Shown here: positions 15,873-24,374 of the stretch, piece by piece
Layout: each line of letters opens with the position of its first letter
Position numbering within the stretch: the stretch's first letter is position 1
Assembly: GCA_964648335.1 (NCBI GenBank)
Contig: CAZYLZ010000009.1
Coordinates: 1 to 48,252 of the forward strand
Source: CAZYLZ01 sp964648335
Lineage (GTDB): Bacteria > Patescibacteriota > Minisyncoccia > Phycocordibacterales > UBA2100
Direction: 5' to 3'
DNA length: 48,252 bases
Position numbers and translations under genes: made by a program
The notes under the pieces: model-generated
Told to the model about the DNA's origin: nothing
What the model saw: the letters and a program-made list of their open reading frames with translations, nothing else
Database searches by the model: none

Positions 15873-16278
15873 TATGACTCTCCTTGAAGTGTTCGCGGGC
15901 ATGTTCCCCACTGAGCTGATTCAGTAGTGTGATGAGCGGCACGAGTCCGAATCCACCGATCGCATCGCGCAGATGTTGCCGTTCCATCGGCGTGAACTCA
16001 TTCGAGAGAATGTGTTTGCCGAGGGTCTGGAGACCTTTTGCGTGAGCGATGAACGATTCGGCTATCGCTGCCTTGGTTTGCTTCGACAACGCGGCTTTGC
16101 CATTAAATGCTTGCAGATAGGCTTCCGCGCGCTGTGCGTAGATACCTCGGATTGAACGAACCTTGAGCCACCGATTGACGGTGCTTGGGTCGACTCCCAT
16201 CACGTTCTGGAACGTGACCTTCTGGTCGGGGTGTTCCGCAAGGAACTCCCTGACTTTTCGAGTGATGTCTTTTTCCAC
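15865..16278 (-). CDS. HTH protein coupled to the GHKL ATPase
   Basis: 137 residues. The N-terminal ~45 residues contain a helix-turn-helix (VTFQNVMGVDPSTVNRWLKV), followed by helices and a C-terminal GLVPLITLLNQLSGEHAREHF. No membrane segment. Start: GTG16278, chosen because AAGGAG lies 6 nt upstream. It overlaps the ATPase gene downstream, so the two form one operon, and it may regulate that operon by binding the A/T-rich inverted repeat at 16307-16335 (inference). Confidence 0.7.
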   Translation of the reverse strand: MEKDITRKVREFLAEHPDQKVTFQNVMGVDPSTVNRWLKVRSIRGIYAQRAEAYLQAFNGKAALSKQTKAAIAESFIAHAKGLQTLGKHILSNEFTPMERQHLRDAIGGFGLVPLITLLNQLSGEHAREHFKESHNE

Positions 16279-16306
16279 AGTTTACTCCTTGAGTTAAGGT
16301 GCATTA

Positions 16307-16335
16307 CTAAAAAATAATATACTACATTTTTTTAG
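16307..16335. promoter_or_regulatory. A/T-rich inverted repeat in the promoter of the HTH-GHKL operon
   Basis: CTAAAAAA (16307-16314) and TTTTTTAG (16328-16335) flank TAATATACTACAT. It lies about 30-57 nt upstream of GTG16278, where the promoter should be. Operator candidate. Confidence 0.4.
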
Positions 16336-16354
16336 AAAAACAATATCTGCAAAG

Positions 16355-16387
16355 AAAAACCACCGCCCCAGAGGGGCGGTGGTTTGC
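16355..16387 (-). terminator. Terminator of the winged-helix gene
   Basis: AACCACCGCCCC and GGGGCGGTGGTT with a 4-nt AGAG-overlapping loop, then TTTTCTTT on the minus strand, just after the stop at 16389. Confidence 0.85.
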
Positions 16388-16388
16388 A

Positions 16389-17147
16389 TTAGCGGAGATG
16401 ACCCTTGATGGCCTTCTCGAGCGCCTGCAGACGCTCGACTTCCCCCACAAGAGTATCGAGCATCACACCAAAGAGACTCGTTTTTCCAAATTCATCTCTT
16501 CGCTCTTTGATCCAGACAATTGCCTTTTCAGTGGTGATCGCAGGATCCGGATGTCGCGGCCTTTTGTAGGATTCGTCGCCTACTTTCTGCGGTGTTGTTT
16601 TTCCAACACCATTCAAAGCTATTCGCATCCTAGATACAGGATCATACGGAGCGAGAATTTTTTTACGCTCCAGTTCTTGCAAGACTTTACATGCGGTCCC
16701 TGCCCCGATTCCTGTTGCCCTCCGCAAGACCCTGTGCGAGATACTGCCGTTCTTCCTTACTAATGCCTCAGCCACGGGGATGCAGGTTTCCCAGCTATGC
16801 TCGCGAGATTTACGGCGCTTTTTCTTTTCTGTAGATGAAGGCGTTACAGAAGCCACCTGTGCCACCACATTCCATCGGTTTTTGGCACCTTTTTCGAGAA
16901 TGCCTGCGACTCGAAGTTTCTTGATGAGCTTGTAGGCAATGAATGTCGAAAAGTTATACTTTGCCCTGATCATTTCTACCGATATCGACTCGAACCCGCG
17001 TACGAATACGGTTGCATCCGTCACAAGCGAAGTCCAATCACGTCTCGGCAGATCTCGGACCCGCGCGATATGCGCTTGACGCTTTTCGAGAATTGATACC
17101 GGTAGATTGTTCTGAGCGCTGCTTACACGACTTGTTTCGTCAGCCAT
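16389..17147 (-). CDS. Double winged-helix DNA-binding protein
   Basis: 252 residues. Two repeats look like winged helices: SISVEMIRAKYNFSTFIAYKLIKKLRVAGILE (53-84) and ISHRVLRRATGIGAGTACKVLQELERKKIL (135-164). The first resembles FtsK-gamma or replication-type wings. A basic linker (KKKRRKSREHS) joins them and the C-terminus is helical (LVGEVERLQALEKAIKGHL). Likely a transcription regulator. Start ATG17147 has GGGAGAG upstream and a strong promoter (17189-17216) overlapped by a palindrome (17179-17192), so autoregulation is possible. Confidence 0.7.
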   Translation of the reverse strand: MADETSRVSSAQNNLPVSILEKRQAHIARVRDLPRRDWTSLVTDATVFVRGFESISVEMIRAKYNFSTFIAYKLIKKLRVAGILEKGAKNRWNVVAQVASVTPSSTEKKKRRKSREHSWETCIPVAEALVRKNGSISHRVLRRATGIGAGTACKVLQELERKKILAPYDPVSRMRIALNGVGKTTPQKVGDESYKRPRHPDPAITTEKAIVWIKERRDEFGKTSLFGVMLDTLVGEVERLQALEKAIKGHLR

Positions 17148-17178
17148 CTATTTACTCTCCCTTTGTGGACACGAGCAT

Positions 17179-17192
17179 TTCTAAACTTAGAA
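17179..17192. promoter_or_regulatory. Palindromic operator candidate
   Basis: TTCTAA, 2-nt spacer, TTAGAA, overlapping the -10 box of the winged-helix gene. Confidence 0.5.
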
Positions 17193-17216
17193 TAAAAGAA
17201 ATAACGATTTTGTCAA
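17189..17216 (-). promoter_or_regulatory. Consensus promoter of the winged-helix gene
   Basis: Minus strand: TTGACA (17211-17216), 16-nt spacer, TATTCT (17189-17194). About 35 nt of leader with a GGGAG ribosome site. Confidence 0.7.
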
Positions 17217-17311
17217 CTTCTTTACATTGTACACGTTCGCAGAAATATCGAGCACTCCGAAACTGACTTAGAGGTGCCCGGGCTTCGATATGTGACGATA
17301 TTTCATGATCG

Positions 17312-19348
17312 TCAGCCTGTGCGGCACAAAGCAATGAAACCTTCCTCGTCGAGCACAGGGATACCGAGCTCTCTCGCCTTCTCGAGCTTTGATCCTGCCT
17401 CTTCGCCTGCGACCACGTATGTTGTCTTCCTCGAGACCGATCCGACGACAGTACCGCCAAGTGCACGAATCTTCTCTCCCGCCTCGTCTCGAGACATCGA
17501 GCTCAAGCTTCCCGTAAGTACGAAGGTCTTTCCCGCCAGCGGAAGCGTACCGGCAGGTTTCTCATCCTTCGTTATGGAAATATGCTTAGTGAGTCGCTCG
17601 AGCATGGCGCGGTTGTGTGCATCCTTGAACCAGCGCACCGTCGACGTCGCAACGACAGTCCCTACCCCGTCTATCCGAGCGAGCGATTCGACATCAGCGT
17701 CTTTGAGCTTGGCAAGCGTTCCGAACGAAAGCGAGAGGTCGCGGGCCGTCTCTTGCCCAACATGATCGATAGAGATGCCGAAGAGAAATCGCGAGAGCGG
17801 AACTGATCGGCGTGCAGTAATAGCCGCGACCAGATTCTTAGCCGAAAGCTCGGCAAAACCATCGAGTGTCAGAAGATCGCCCTCAGTCAGTGTGAAGAAA
17901 TCGTCGAAATTCTGTACCAGGCCCTTCTCGAGCAAGAGTGCTACGGTCTCCTTACCCAAACCTTCGATATCGAGTGCGTGCTTGGAAGCGAAGTGGATGA
18001 GGCGCCTTCGCTGTTGTTCGAGCGAATGCTTGTTCTTACATCGCCACGCGGCTTCGCCGGGAACGCGCTCGACTGCGCCGTCTCCGCCGCATTCGGCAAC
18101 CGACGACGGAAACACGTATGCTTTAGATTTTTTTGGTCTGAGCTCGGTGAGTACCTTGACGATATCAGGTATGACGTCCCCTGCCTTCTGCAAGATGACA
18201 GTGTCGCCCACCCGCACATCGAGCCGCTTGATCTCGTCTTCGTTATGCAAGGTCGCGCGCGATACAGTGGAACCTGCCACGAGCACCGGGCGCAGGTGTG
18301 CCACCGGCGTGAGCACGCCAGTGCGTCCTATCTGGAGAACGATATCCTCGACCACGGTCGTCACCTGCTCGGCAGGCATCTTGAACGCGATACCGAATCG
18401 TGGCGCCTTTGCGGTAAAGCCAAGTGTGCGCTGCAACGCGATCGAGTCGACCATGATCACGACGCCGTCGATACCGTAGTCGAGCTTTGTCTTTTTTTTC
18501 GTCCACGCTCGGTAATACTCGAATATCTCTGAAGTCTTTTTAGCCTTTCTCCACTCGCGGTTTACACTGAAACCGAGCTTGGCGAGAAGCTCAAGCTCGT
18601 CTGTCTGCGTCTCGGGAGCTTTTGCCTTGGTACCCTTGGTGTCGATGAACGCGATATCGTACATGAAGCTCGCGAGATTGCGCGACTTAGTTATATTCGA
18701 GTCGAGCTGCCGCAGGGAGCCCGCAGCCGCATTGCGTGGATTGGCAAACAGGGCCTCGCCGGACTCGGCACGTTCCGCATTGATACGTACAAGCTCAGAC
18801 CCCGGAAGCCATGCTTCCCCTTCACAAATGAGATCGATCGGATACGGAAGCGTATGCGGAATAGATTTGAACGTACGGAGGTTGTCGGTAATGTCTTCTC
18901 CGACGATACCGTCGCCGCGCGTAGCTCCCTGCACGAACAAACCATCTTTGTAGGTGAGCACGATCTTGAGGCCATCTATCTTGAGCTCGGATACGTACGA
19001 GACATCATCAGAAGAAAATCCGTTTTCTTTTGCCAAGCGTACGATCCGCTCGTGCCATGCGATGAAGCCAGTTTCGTCGAAGACGTTGTCCAAGGACCAC
19101 TGCCGAACCTCGTGCCGTACCTTGGTGAACTCGTCACGAACGATGCCTCCAACCTTCTGGGTTGGGCTCTCCGTACTCTTCAGGTCAGGGTACCGCTCTT
19201 CGATCTCAGCGAGTTCGCGGACAAGGGCGTCGTACGCCTCGTCGGATATCTCGGGTGCATCTTTAGTGTGATAGAGCTCGCTATGGTGAGCTATGAGCGA
19301 ACGAAGGCTTTGGGCCCGGTTTTGGGTTTTTTTTGGGATTTCGGACAT
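17312..19348 (-). CDS. ligA: NAD-dependent DNA ligase LigA
   Basis: 678 residues, near family length. Order: Ia domain with ELYHTKDAPEISDEAYD, nucleotidyltransferase with adenylated Lys in SELKIDG (K123), OB domain, zinc finger (a CRCK-like region: VAECGG and WRCKNKH give only part of the usual four Cys), helix-hairpin-helix repeats, and a C-terminal BRCT domain from GTLPLAGKTFVLTG. It seals nicks in replication and repair. I chose ATG19348 because a minus-strand TACTCT with TGG in front (19355-19360) lies exactly 6 nt upstream; the longer frame runs through that box. NAD use links it loosely to the NAD-salvage gene at the window start. Confidence 0.95.
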   Translation of the reverse strand: MSEIPKKTQNRAQSLRSLIAHHSELYHTKDAPEISDEAYDALVRELAEIEERYPDLKSTESPTQKVGGIVRDEFTKVRHEVRQWSLDNVFDETGFIAWHERIVRLAKENGFSSDDVSYVSELKIDGLKIVLTYKDGLFVQGATRGDGIVGEDITDNLRTFKSIPHTLPYPIDLICEGEAWLPGSELVRINAERAESGEALFANPRNAAAGSLRQLDSNITKSRNLASFMYDIAFIDTKGTKAKAPETQTDELELLAKLGFSVNREWRKAKKTSEIFEYYRAWTKKKTKLDYGIDGVVIMVDSIALQRTLGFTAKAPRFGIAFKMPAEQVTTVVEDIVLQIGRTGVLTPVAHLRPVLVAGSTVSRATLHNEDEIKRLDVRVGDTVILQKAGDVIPDIVKVLTELRPKKSKAYVFPSSVAECGGDGAVERVPGEAAWRCKNKHSLEQQRRRLIHFASKHALDIEGLGKETVALLLEKGLVQNFDDFFTLTEGDLLTLDGFAELSAKNLVAAITARRSVPLSRFLFGISIDHVGQETARDLSLSFGTLAKLKDADVESLARIDGVGTVVATSTVRWFKDAHNRAMLERLTKHISITKDEKPAGTLPLAGKTFVLTGSLSSMSRDEAGEKIRALGGTVVGSVSRKTTYVVAGEEAGSKLEKARELGIPVLDEEGFIALCRTG

Positions 19349-19354
19349 GCAAAA

Positions 19355-19360
19355 AGAGTA
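19355..19360 (-). promoter_or_regulatory. Extended -10 box TACTCT of ligA (leaderless)
   Basis: TGG-TACTCT on the minus strand with 6 nt to ATG19348. Confidence 0.55.
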
Positions 19361-19404
19361 CCATATGAGCCGTATCATGCTCACACCAAGACATGCCTCC
19401 TTCC

Positions 19405-19869
19405 TTAGAACGAAATCTTTACGGCGCGCTCAAGCGCGCGATCAGAAGTCTCTATTGAGGCGCACGGAACACTGTAACCACGAGAATCGATGATGGTACC
19501 GGGGATGCCCGGGCTTGGCGTCTGCTTCGTCACGGTCACGCGCGCGCAGTAGTTGCTCGGTTGGAACTCGAACGTCGATATGCCACCAAGCGAACTGAGT
19601 GCGAGGTTCTGAGCGTCGCATTGCGCCGTCATCGGGGTCGATGACGAGAAAAGGTTGTACCGCAAATCCCAATACAACGCACATTCAGCAGCCGTATCCG
19701 CTGCATAGAACGCGAACTGTGAATCGCGACCGAGGGACGACAGGAGGACCTGTTTCTGAACGAGGTTAAACATCGATGCTCCGAGTATGAGAAGGAGCGA
19801 CGCGGTCAAGGTTGCCAAAAGGAGCGTGAATCCTCGTTTGCTTGCATGGCTTGTAGTTGGCGTTCGCAT
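19405..19869 (-). CDS. PilX-like minor pilin
   Basis: 154 residues. Prepilin leader ending in KRG, then FTLLLATLTASLLLILGASMF, a class III-like N-terminal helix. Unlike the other pilins here it has Leu instead of Glu at mature position 5, as in some PilX-type minor pilins. The C-terminal part has Cys pairs (AECALYW, AQCDAQ, NYCARV, VPCAS). ATG19869 begins 1 nt after the stop of the PilV-like gene, which sets the start. Last gene of the pilus locus. Likely sits at the pilus tip complex. Confidence 0.8.
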   Translation of the reverse strand: MRTPTTSHASKRGFTLLLATLTASLLLILGASMFNLVQKQVLLSSLGRDSQFAFYAADTAAECALYWDLRYNLFSSSTPMTAQCDAQNLALSSLGGISTFEFQPSNYCARVTVTKQTPSPGIPGTIIDSRGYSVPCASIETSDRALERAVKISF

Positions 19870-19870
19870 A

Positions 19871-20407
19871 TCAGTTTGCGGTGCCGGTCTCGACCCAGCG
19901 ATACAGATTTTCTGAAATGGTGAACGAGCGTGGCTGGTATGCGCCACTGCGCCAGCGTACCGTCACCGCTACTTTTATCTCTTCGGTACCGTTCACACGC
20001 GAGGCCAGGAGCGTTCGGGTAAACCGTGTGTCATTCCATCCGGACGACGCGCTGCCATAGCCGTAGAACTGACCGTTATTCTGCAAAACGGGACACGTAC
20101 CATTTGAACATGCAGTGATGCTGCCGTCATGTGTATCGACAATGAAGTCCTGATCCACGGGAATTCCGGCCAAAAGGTCTACTGTTGCGCCGTGCGCCAC
20201 CTGGAGCGCGTTGCCGTCGCGTTGCGCACGCACCACCTCGATCCCTTCTTGCGCCAAGTGAAAAGCCGTCACTTGGTCGCGCGCGTAGAACGCCGACTGC
20301 AGACTCTGCGCCGCGAGACTCATCGGGGCGACGACTGCGACGACCAATATCGATATGGCTACAAGGGTCTCGATGAGCGTGAATCCGTGCTGTCTGTGGT
20401 TATTCAT
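19871..20407 (-). CDS. PilV-like minor pilin
   Basis: 178 residues. Leader MNNHRQHG, then FTLIETLVAISILVVAVVAP with the Glu at mature position 5. The next helix AFHLAQEGIEVVRAQRD is typical of PilV/PulI-type minor pilins of CPR bacteria. A Cys pair, ACSNGTCP, is in the globular head. It starts 1 nt after the preceding gene's stop region and is translationally linked to both neighbours. Confidence 0.82.
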   Translation of the reverse strand: MNNHRQHGFTLIETLVAISILVVAVVAPMSLAAQSLQSAFYARDQVTAFHLAQEGIEVVRAQRDGNALQVAHGATVDLLAGIPVDQDFIVDTHDGSITACSNGTCPVLQNNGQFYGYGSASSGWNDTRFTRTLLASRVNGTEEIKVAVTVRWRSGAYQPRSFTISENLYRWVETGTAN

Positions 20408-20408
20408 A

Positions 20409-21026
20409 TTAGATGTCGAGCAATCGCTGAACTGCAGTTGCCTGAATATTGAACGTCGACCGTGTCTTCGCCTTGTTACTTCCCGCGGTGCCCTTCATGA
20501 TCATCACGAGCCTCGGCTGCTGGTTGTCGCCTGAATTTGTACCGATGACGTAGAACTTCATGTCGTCGATCTGCACCTCGGGAGCGGTGAGTGGGAAGAA
20601 CGTCAGTCCGCCGTCCTCGGATTTCCTGAGGCGTTTCGATGCCGGAACGCTCGTGTCGTACCAATAGACCCACTTCTGACTCGCATTTGTTGGGTCTTTT
20701 CCGTATGGCGTGAACGCAAAGACATTTCCCGCAGGCTGATTGCTGCCGTCACAGTCGCTCACGCCGACGGGAGATGGCGGAGCGCTTGAACCCGAGTTGG
20801 CGCAGTAGAAGCTGCTGCCCATGCGCGTATTGCGCACTAGTCCGTCGAGCGACACGTTGAGGTTGTTCATGACGGACTGGAGCGATTGAGCCTTCCTGTT
20901 TGCATCTATGAGCGACAGGAGCGCCGTGGTCGACACCACCATGACAATACTGAAGAGCGCGACCGACACCATCATCTCGATGAGCGAGAAGCCGCGGACT
21001 GTGTGTATCTGTGTGCGCGTAGTCAT
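20409..21026 (-). CDS. PilW/PulJ-like minor pilin
   Basis: 205 residues. Leader ending in VRG, then FSLIEMMVSVALFSIVMVVS with the Glu at position 5. Helix ANRKAQSLQSVMNNLNVSLDGLVRN and a large head with FYCANSG and VSDCDGSN, consistent with PilW/PulJ. ATG21026 lies 1 nt after the stop of the FimT-like gene, which selects it over a longer TTG start. Confidence 0.82.
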   Translation of the reverse strand: MTTRTQIHTVRGFSLIEMMVSVALFSIVMVVSTTALLSLIDANRKAQSLQSVMNNLNVSLDGLVRNTRMGSSFYCANSGSSAPPSPVGVSDCDGSNQPAGNVFAFTPYGKDPTNASQKWVYWYDTSVPASKRLRKSEDGGLTFFPLTAPEVQIDDMKFYVIGTNSGDNQQPRLVMIMKGTAGSNKAKTRSTFNIQATAVQRLLDI

Positions 21027-21027
21027 A

Positions 21028-21624
21028 TTATTGCACCGATATCTGACCGGTTGCCTCGACGGCAACGCTCATACGGTCTCCGCGAGGCGCCTGCAAGACG
21101 ATGCGGGCACGCTGGTAAAGGGTCGGAAATACCGAGCTCACGGTAGCGATGCGGATGCGTGCGTCCGGCTCGGGACGTATAAAGAGTACGCTGATGCGGT
21201 CGAAGGTACCGGTCGTTACGGCGCACTGCTCTGGACCAGAGACAGGGGTCACGCACAGGTCGACGATGCGGAAATTGCGGTTCAGATCGAAGGACTTAAC
21301 TAACTCTTCGACTCCCCCGCCGGAAGCGCTCGTGTAATGTCCGTTGGCGTTGGCGTCAGCGAAGATGAGGTAGGTCGTCGGGCTTGGCAGTTGAAAATGT
21401 ATTCCGTAGCCTTGGGCGAACTGTCCAGATCCCCCCGCCGGAGTGAACTTGCGAACCGAGATGCCGTACGTCTGCGCTTGTCGAACGGTATTTGCTACAT
21501 CGTACGTGAGGTTTCGCAGTGTTATTGTTCCTCCGAATGCGGGGTTGTTCGAGAGCATGACGGAGCTGATGAGTACGATGATGGCCGTCACCGCCAACAG
21601 CTCGATGAGCGAGAATCCACGCAT
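21028..21624 (-). CDS. FimT/GspH-like minor pilin
   Basis: 198 residues. Very short leader MRG, then FSLIELLAVTAIIVLISSV with the Glu at position 5. NLTYDVANTVRQAQTYGISV and the strand-rich head fit GspH/FimT. I chose ATG21624 because it falls 20 nt after the prepilin peptidase stop; longer in-frame starts would overlap that gene by more than 50 nt. Confidence 0.82.
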   Translation of the reverse strand: MRGFSLIELLAVTAIIVLISSVMLSNNPAFGGTITLRNLTYDVANTVRQAQTYGISVRKFTPAGGSGQFAQGYGIHFQLPSPTTYLIFADANANGHYTSASGGGVEELVKSFDLNRNFRIVDLCVTPVSGPEQCAVTTGTFDRISVLFIRPEPDARIRIATVSSVFPTLYQRARIVLQAPRGDRMSVAVEATGQISVQ

Positions 21625-21644
21625 TGCATTTGAGCTGACACGCT

Positions 21645-22487
21645 CTAGAGCGGAAAGACGACGAGTGGCAGTGTCATTGCAAAGAGGTTTGCGAACCATA
21701 CTATGAGAGCCCCGATGACCAAGAACGGTCCGAAGGGCACTTCGTAGTCCATTGTACCTGGAGCAAGCGGCGCACCCAAACGAGTTATCCCATGCATGGC
21801 AAGCCATAGGCGCACACGCGGCACTACCATGACGACAAACACACTCACTATCGCGCCGATAACGAACGCAATCATGAGCGCCTGGACCCCGTCAAGAATA
21901 CCGAGGAGAAATCCAATCGAAAGCGCAAGCTTTGCATCGCCGAGCCCCATCGCCTTTCCTTTCGAGAAATACCACAACAGATACAGCGGCAGCGCGATGA
22001 CCACACCGGCAATGAGCACCGAAACGAAGACGGGCATGCCGACTAGTTCGAGCGGCATAGCTGCGACCGATAGCAAGAATGCGACAACAGCTGCCGAATA
22101 GCTCCACGAATCGGGTATGATCGTGTGATTCATGTCGTACGCGACAATCGCCGCATAGAACGAGAGGAGCACGAGCCCCAAGAGATGCATCGGAAGAGGT
22201 ACGAGTGCAGCCCCGATGATACCGAAGCAAACTGCAAGCGACGTCTCGACGATCGGATATTGCGCCGAGATACGAGACTGGCATCCGCGACATCGGCCAT
22301 GCTGTATTAGCCACGAGACCACAGGAACGAGCTCATACCACACGAGTGTCTTGCCGCACGTGAGGCATCCACTTCGTCCAGCGAGCGACTTTCCTGTATT
22401 GCGCCGCAGTACAACGACATTGAGAAAGCTACCGATGATGAGACCGAAGAGCCCGTTCCCCACTATCCAGAGCCAGTACGCTTCCAT
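21645..22487 (-). CDS. pilD: Prepilin peptidase / N-methyltransferase
   Basis: 280 residues, polytopic membrane enzyme. N-terminal methylase-type domain with two CxxC pairs (CLTCG and CRGCQ, ~residues 33-64), and the peptidase aspartates in AAIVAYDMNHTIIP and in KGKAMGLGDAKLALSIG (GxGD motif). It cleaves the leaders of all pilins encoded around it. ATG22487 is chosen because a minus-strand TACAAT preceded by TGT (22494-22499) lies exactly 6 nt upstream, just after the pilin terminator. Confidence 0.93.
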   Translation of the reverse strand: MEAYWLWIVGNGLFGLIIGSFLNVVVLRRNTGKSLAGRSGCLTCGKTLVWYELVPVVSWLIQHGRCRGCQSRISAQYPIVETSLAVCFGIIGAALVPLPMHLLGLVLLSFYAAIVAYDMNHTIIPDSWSYSAAVVAFLLSVAAMPLELVGMPVFVSVLIAGVVIALPLYLLWYFSKGKAMGLGDAKLALSIGFLLGILDGVQALMIAFVIGAIVSVFVVMVVPRVRLWLAMHGITRLGAPLAPGTMDYEVPFGPFLVIGALIVWFANLFAMTLPLVVFPL

Positions 22488-22493
22488 TGCGAA

Positions 22494-22499
22494 ATTGTA
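22494..22499 (-). promoter_or_regulatory. Extended -10 box TACAAT of pilD (leaderless)
   Basis: TGT-TACAAT on the minus strand with 6 nt to ATG22487. It starts a new transcript for pilD and the minor pilins. Confidence 0.6.
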
Positions 22500-22503
22500 A
22501 CAG

Positions 22504-22532
22504 AAAAACCCGCACATCATGTGCGGGTTTTT
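22504..22532 (-). terminator. Terminator of the major pilin gene
   Basis: AAAAACCCGCACAT and ATGTGCGGGTTTTT nearly back to back, 17 nt after the pilin stop. It separates pilin from pilD transcription. Confidence 0.85.
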
Positions 22533-22549
22533 CGTGTTCCGTAGCGAGA

Positions 22550-23056
22550 TTACGGCTTGACGTCGAAGCACTTTGCTCCGGTGTTTGCGGGCGTATGAGC
22601 TGCGCACACAACAGTGTCAGTACCTGCAAAGTCAGTTCCTCCGCCAGTACAGACGGTTCCTGCAGCTGCGTCAGAGTCTCCGTTTAAGACGCTATGAGCG
22701 GTCTCGAGTGCAGCTCCGAGGTGATACGTAGTGCATGAGGTGCCCGAGCCGAGCGCTGCGTAGTCATACGTTACCGATGTATTTGATGGATCCGTAGGAA
22801 TTGCCGCAATGTATCCCGGAGTAACGAGGTTAGCGACACTGAGCGACGTAGGATATCCTCCGTTTGCATCGAAGTACAGTTCGAGAGCAAGCTGAATCTG
22901 CTTGATGTCGGCAATGCGTCGTGCATCGCGTCCCTTCTGACGAGCGCTGTTAAGGGATGCGAGCACTACGGACGAGAGAAGACCGATAATAGCGATTACC
23001 ACCAAGAGTTCGATGAGCGTAAAGCCCCGTGCTCCCGATAGTTTTGACTGTGTCAT
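22550..23056 (-). CDS. pilA: Major type IV pilin-like protein
   Basis: 168 residues. Leader ending in ARG, then FTLIELLVVIAIIGLLSSVVL with the Glu at position 5. ARQKGRDARRIADIKQIQLALELYFDANGGYPTSL is the typical start of CPR pilin heads. Cys pairs lie near the C-terminus. Its own transcription unit with terminator suggests high expression, fitting the main pilus subunit. ATG23056 preferred over ATG23065 by leader length; TTTAAT lies about 12 nt upstream. Confidence 0.85.
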   Translation of the reverse strand: MTQSKLSGARGFTLIELLVVIAIIGLLSSVVLASLNSARQKGRDARRIADIKQIQLALELYFDANGGYPTSLSVANLVTPGYIAAIPTDPSNTSVTYDYAALGSGTSCTTYHLGAALETAHSVLNGDSDAAAGTVCTGGGTDFAGTDTVVCAAHTPANTGAKCFDVKP

Positions 23057-23161
23057 AACGAGCAAACGATTAAATAATTAAATAATGCCTATGCGACTCA
23101 TTATACCTCTGTCGTATAGAGGGCACCGCCCCCGCCCCTGGGGGTGTGGATAGCTTTTCCC

Positions 23162-24373
23162 CTAGATTCCCGAGGCGACGTTATAGATAGGGATCAGAAC
23201 CGAGGCCAAAAGGAAGGCTACGCCGATAGCTAAGGTGACGATCATGAACGGCTCGATGAGCCCGACCAAGGTATCGATCGAGTTACTTACGTCGCGGCGA
23301 TAGAACTTGGCCAAGGTATCGAGGATCTTGCTCAAGTCTCCGGTCTCCTCACCTATCTTGATCATGGCGACAAAGATACCTGGAATCTCTGAATGCTTGC
23401 GGAGGGCGTCTGAGACCGGCATACCGCCTTCGACGTCCTTTACGGTAGAGGCAAGGATGTCCGCATAAACCTTGTCCCCCACGACCGTTGAGGTCACTTC
23501 GAGCGCGCGCACCATCTGGATACCCGAGCGAAGCATCGTGCTCGCGTTGTCGGCGATACGTGACAAGAAGAGCTTCTGGTAGATGCCACCGATCGACGGG
23601 ATACGCAGGCGCAGCTGGGCGAATGCGGTCTGACCTTTGTCCGTAGTGGAATAACGCCACAAGGTGCCGCCTGCCACCAAGACCACGATACCGAGAAGCA
23701 CGATGTACTTCGATACGAACGTGGACATACCGATCACGATCTTCGTGTAGACCGGGATGTTTTGGTTGGTCTCGAGAAGAATGCTCGAGAGTCGCGGGAT
23801 GACCATAGTAAGCATGAGCACCATGACTGACACGAAGGTGAACATGACGAAGGCGGGATATACGAGCGCATTCTTCGCCTTCTGCGAGATCTCGTAGTTT
23901 CGGTCGAGGTAATCTGCCAAAAAGTTGAAGGTCTCGTCGAGCTTACCTGCCTCTTCACCGGCCCGCACCATATTGACGTAAAAGTCCGAGAATACTTCGG
24001 GCTGTTTGGCGAGAGCAGCGGATATGGTGCTGCCACTCTGGATGTCGTTGCCAATCTGGGTCAGCTTCTCGGCGAGTTGCGGAGTACGTGCCTCGGTCGC
24101 AAGGAGACGGAATGCGCGCAGCGCCGACACCTGTGCTTCGAACAACGTATTTATCTGACGGCTCAGGAGGACGACATCGCGATTGGTGACGCGATCGAAC
24201 GGCGAGGTGATGCGTGAAGCGAGCGCATTAGCCTGCTTCACCGGTTCGATACCGGTAAGCGTGAGTCCTCGTCGCTGCAACGCCACGATTGCAACGTCGA
24301 CATTTACCGCATCGATTGTCCCTTGGCGGGTCCTGCCGTCGGTACCGACCGCTGTATACGAAAAGAGTGACAT
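23162..24373 (-). CDS. pilC: Type IV pilus inner-membrane platform protein PilC
   Basis: 403 residues with two GspF/T2SF domains. Membrane helices around AFVMFTFVSVMVLMLTMVIP, YIVLLGIVVLVAGGTLW and FMIVTLAIGVAFLLASVLIP. Motifs NMVRAGEEAGKLDE and AMIKIGEETGDLSK are the duplicated family signatures. It anchors the assembly and retraction motors. It starts 1 nt after the pilT stop region and ends the pilT-pilC unit. Confidence 0.94.
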   Translation of the reverse strand: MSLFSYTAVGTDGRTRQGTIDAVNVDVAIVALQRRGLTLTGIEPVKQANALASRITSPFDRVTNRDVVLLSRQINTLFEAQVSALRAFRLLATEARTPQLAEKLTQIGNDIQSGSTISAALAKQPEVFSDFYVNMVRAGEEAGKLDETFNFLADYLDRNYEISQKAKNALVYPAFVMFTFVSVMVLMLTMVIPRLSSILLETNQNIPVYTKIVIGMSTFVSKYIVLLGIVVLVAGGTLWRYSTTDKGQTAFAQLRLRIPSIGGIYQKLFLSRIADNASTMLRSGIQMVRALEVTSTVVGDKVYADILASTVKDVEGGMPVSDALRKHSEIPGIFVAMIKIGEETGDLSKILDTLAKFYRRDVSNSIDTLVGLIEPFMIVTLAIGVAFLLASVLIPIYNVASGI

Positions 24374-24374
24374 G

